Positions 62,007 to 64,000 of a stretch of DNA of 64,000 nucleotides are shown here, piece by piece. The translations under genes and the position numbers were made by a program. This DNA comes from Alkalihalobacterium alkalinitrilicum (GTDB taxonomy: Bacteria > Bacillota > Bacilli > Bacillales > Bacillaceae_F). Each line of letters opens with the position of its first letter. Positions within the stretch are counted from its first letter, which is position 1. The DNA lies in NCBI RefSeq assembly GCF_002019605.1, contig NZ_KV917368.1:2671517-2735516 (forward strand), read 5' to 3'. The notes under the pieces were generated by a model that did no database searches, had not been told where the DNA came from, and saw only the letters and a program-made list of their open reading frames with translations.

Positions 62007-63203
62007 CTAACCTGCATTAATAAAATCATATAATTTTTCAATCTCTTCTTCGGTTCCTAGCTTTTCCTTCGATAAATTTGCAATTAGTTTATTTCTTAAA
62101 CCTTGATCTTTAATCAACTTTTGGATACCTTCTGCGATAGAACTTCCATTCATTTCAACAATTAATCCATTTTCTCCATGGTTAATTTGATCTTTTGCTG
62201 TACTAAAGTTCGTTACCAGTATAGGCTTCTGTAATATTTTAGCTTCATCTATAGCAATAGATTTCCCTTCAAATCTAGAAGTCTGAACGTAAATGTCAGC
62301 TTCTTTTATATAAGGATACGGGTTTTCTTTTAAACCTAACAAAATAAAACTCTCATCTAGGTTGTTTGCTCTAATCAAACTTTCAAGATTAGTTCTTTCC
62401 TCGCCCTCCCCAATTACAAACCACTTAAACTGAAACCCATTTTTCACCAGATAATTACAAGCTTCTATCGCTAACTCATAGCCTTTTTGATAATTTAACC
62501 TACCAACAGAAACAATTTTAAGTATCTTATCTTTAAGATATACTTTTTCTTTTGACATTTTATGAATAACATTAGGTGAGATAATATTAAACATTACATC
62601 AATTTTACCTTGATACATAGGAAACTCTTGCTTTAAAACATCAGCACATTCATTGGAGACAGTCACAATTTTATCTAATTTGTTAAAGTAATGGAGGTCT
62701 ATACTGGGGTCCATGCCTAACTTAATATAATCATTATGAATAAAACCGATCTTCTTCTTTGCTTGAACTTTGTCTACGCAAAAGTAGATTGGGTTTTTCT
62801 CTAGGTACCCAATGGCTACATCGTATTCTTTATTCACTGGGCTTAAAGAATTCGAAAGGTGTTTCCATACTCTCTGTTCACATTGTGCTCGATTATTTTC
62901 TGTATTAAAAATATACCCTGCACGAACTCTTGATACTGCAGAGTTTATTTTTCCTTGTTTAATTAAATTTATTAATGCCGTCTTTATCGGCATATCAAAG
63001 AATTTATATTCAGTAGGTTCTTTTAAAAGTTTTACTTTATTGGGAATTTTATTAAAAAATATACCTTCATGCTTGAATAAATATAAATCCACATTATATA
63101 AAGAATAATCAATTGTCTCTAATAAAGAAATAAGTGCTTTTTCCGCTCCACCACAATTTAAATTGTTCATTACAAACAAAATATTCTTTTTCACTTTTAT
63201 CAC
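62007..63203 (-). CDS. Family 4-type glycosyltransferase, copy B
   Basis: The 398-residue GT-B protein starts NILFVMNNLNCGGAEKALISLLETI, the typical GGAE acceptor-side motif, and has IVSVGRLNYQKGYELAIEAC and the donor-side block ADIYVQTSRFEGKSIAIDEAKIL. It closely resembles the partial gene next to it (IYVQPSRYEGKSIAIDEAKIL). The pair appears to be a tandem duplication with diverged N-terminal regions, perhaps adding successive sugars. Confidence 0.9.
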   Translation of the reverse strand: MIKVKKNILFVMNNLNCGGAEKALISLLETIDYSLYNVDLYLFKHEGIFFNKIPNKVKLLKEPTEYKFFDMPIKTALINLIKQGKINSAVSRVRAGYIFNTENNRAQCEQRVWKHLSNSLSPVNKEYDVAIGYLEKNPIYFCVDKVQAKKKIGFIHNDYIKLGMDPSIDLHYFNKLDKIVTVSNECADVLKQEFPMYQGKIDVMFNIISPNVIHKMSKEKVYLKDKILKIVSVGRLNYQKGYELAIEACNYLVKNGFQFKWFVIGEGEERTNLESLIRANNLDESFILLGLKENPYPYIKEADIYVQTSRFEGKSIAIDEAKILQKPILVTNFSTAKDQINHGENGLIVEMNGSSIAEGIQKLIKDQGLRNKLIANLSKEKLGTEEEIEKLYDFINAG

Positions 63204-63206
63204 CTC

Positions 63207-64000
63207 CTAGAAAATTTGGTACAACTTCTCTATCTCCTCTTCAGTCCCTAATTTTTCACAAGATAAATTAGTGGCTAATATATTTCTTTGTGCCTTATCT
63301 TTTATTAATATTTCGACTCCATCTGCAATAGATTCATCATCTTGATTAACAATTATTCCATTGTTTCCATCTGTAATTTGATCCTTAGCTGTTTTAAAGT
63401 TTGTAACAACTATTGGCTTGTTAAGGATCTTTGCTTCATCTATTGCTATTGACTTCCCCTCATAACGTGACGGTTGAACATAAATATCTGCATTTTTTAT
63501 GTAAGGATAAGGGTTTTCTTTAGTTCCTAAAAGTATAAAGACATCTGTTAAGTCGAGATCTTTAATCATTGTTTCCAGCTTTACTCGTTCCTTCCCCTCA
63601 CCTATAACAAACCATCTTACTGGATATCCTTTTTCTATCAAGATTTTACAGGATTGTATTGCTATATCAATGCCTTTTTCATGACTCAACCTTGCAACAG
63701 TTACAATATCTGTAACTCCATTCGAATATCCTACGTCTTCTACATTATCTATAGACAATTTATTGATAACTTTTGGAGAAACAATATTATAAATGACTTT
63801 TACTTTTTTACTTAACTCCACAAAATTTTCTTTTAAGGCTGTCGCACATTCTTCGGAAACGGTTATAATGTGATCTAACCTATTAAAGTAATATTGGTCA
63901 AAATCTCGATCCATACCAGAATTTGTATAATTTGTATGAATCCACCCGATTTTCTTTTTAGCCTTTACCTTATCTACTACAAAATAGATTGAAGTCTTTT
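63207..64000 (-). CDS. Family 4-type glycosyltransferase, copy A, cut by window end
   Basis: The frame is open to base 64000, beyond the internal ATG at 63914: residues TSIYFVVDKVKAKKKIGWIH precede it and match IYFCVDKVQAKKKIGFIH of copy B. About 264 residues of the C-terminal part are visible, with IVTVARLSHEKGIDIAIQSC and ADIYVQPSRYEGKSIAIDEAKIL. The N-terminus lies outside the window. It is 3 bp upstream of copy B, so they are co-translated. Confidence 0.9.
   Translation of the reverse strand, partial: KTSIYFVVDKVKAKKKIGWIHTNYTNSGMDRDFDQYYFNRLDHIITVSEECATALKENFVELSKKVKVIYNIVSPKVINKLSIDNVEDVGYSNGVTDIVTVARLSHEKGIDIAIQSCKILIEKGYPVRWFVIGEGKERVKLETMIKDLDLTDVFILLGTKENPYPYIKNADIYVQPSRYEGKSIAIDEAKILNKPIVVTNFKTAKDQITDGNNGIIVNQDDESIADGVEILIKDKAQRNILATNLSCEKLGTEEEIEKLYQIF

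Overview
The window is a low-GC Gram-positive chromosome segment from a spore-forming member of the Bacillaceae. Evidence for this is gpr, spoIIP, yqzM, sda, sigK, the comE and yqe clusters, and a SinI-type anti-repressor. A complete seven-gene Mrp Na+/H+ antiporter operon would suit an alkaliphile or halotolerant relative of Halalkalibacter/Alkalihalobacillus, but the genus is a guess.

1-33 kb is mostly conserved backbone. It holds spoIIP (cut by the window start), gpr, rpsT, holA, yqzM, comEC, comEB, a metY-type sulfhydrylase lodged inside the com cluster, comEA, comER and the yqeM-rsfS-yqeK-nadD-yqeI-aroE-yqeH block. Next come sda behind a cluster of DnaA boxes, mrpABCDEFG, glcF-glcD with a CdaR-type regulator, psd, pssA, an HU gene, a class D sortase and an uninterrupted sigK. 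Two arrays of a degenerate repeat of about 52 bp and two long palindromes lie in intergenic spaces.

32.1-32.5 kb holds the most striking unit: a class I cyclic-di-GMP riboswitch directly in front of a gene for a SinI-like anti-repressor. 33.6-44.3 kb is a paeninodin-type lasso-peptide locus on the minus strand. It has one ABC exporter, one nucleotidyltransferase, one leader peptidase (B2), one leader-recognition protein (B1) and one HPr-kinase-like tailoring kinase, but two cyclases, each followed at once by its own precursor gene (58 and 50 codons). Palindromes resembling B. subtilis SinR operators (GTTCTY-N4-AAGAAC) stand upstream of both cyclases and probably upstream of the kinase gene. 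I infer a circuit in which c-di-GMP tunes SinI, SinI titrates SinR, and SinR controls lasso-peptide production. SinR itself is not in the window.

44.4-49.9 kb carries two related beta-helix proteins: one with a phage tail-fibre-like N-terminus and a C-terminal carbohydrate-binding-like domain, the other with a signal peptide. 49.9-64 kb is an exopolysaccharide cluster on the minus strand (glycosyltransferases, WecA/TagO-type initiating transferase, galE, FAD-dependent mutase/oxidase-like protein, acyltransferase, ABC exporter, GH88/105-like hydrolase) that runs off the window end. Three of its genes are interrupted: a 5-bp tandem duplication, a likely one-base loss in a short T run, and an A8 tract where nine would restore the frame.
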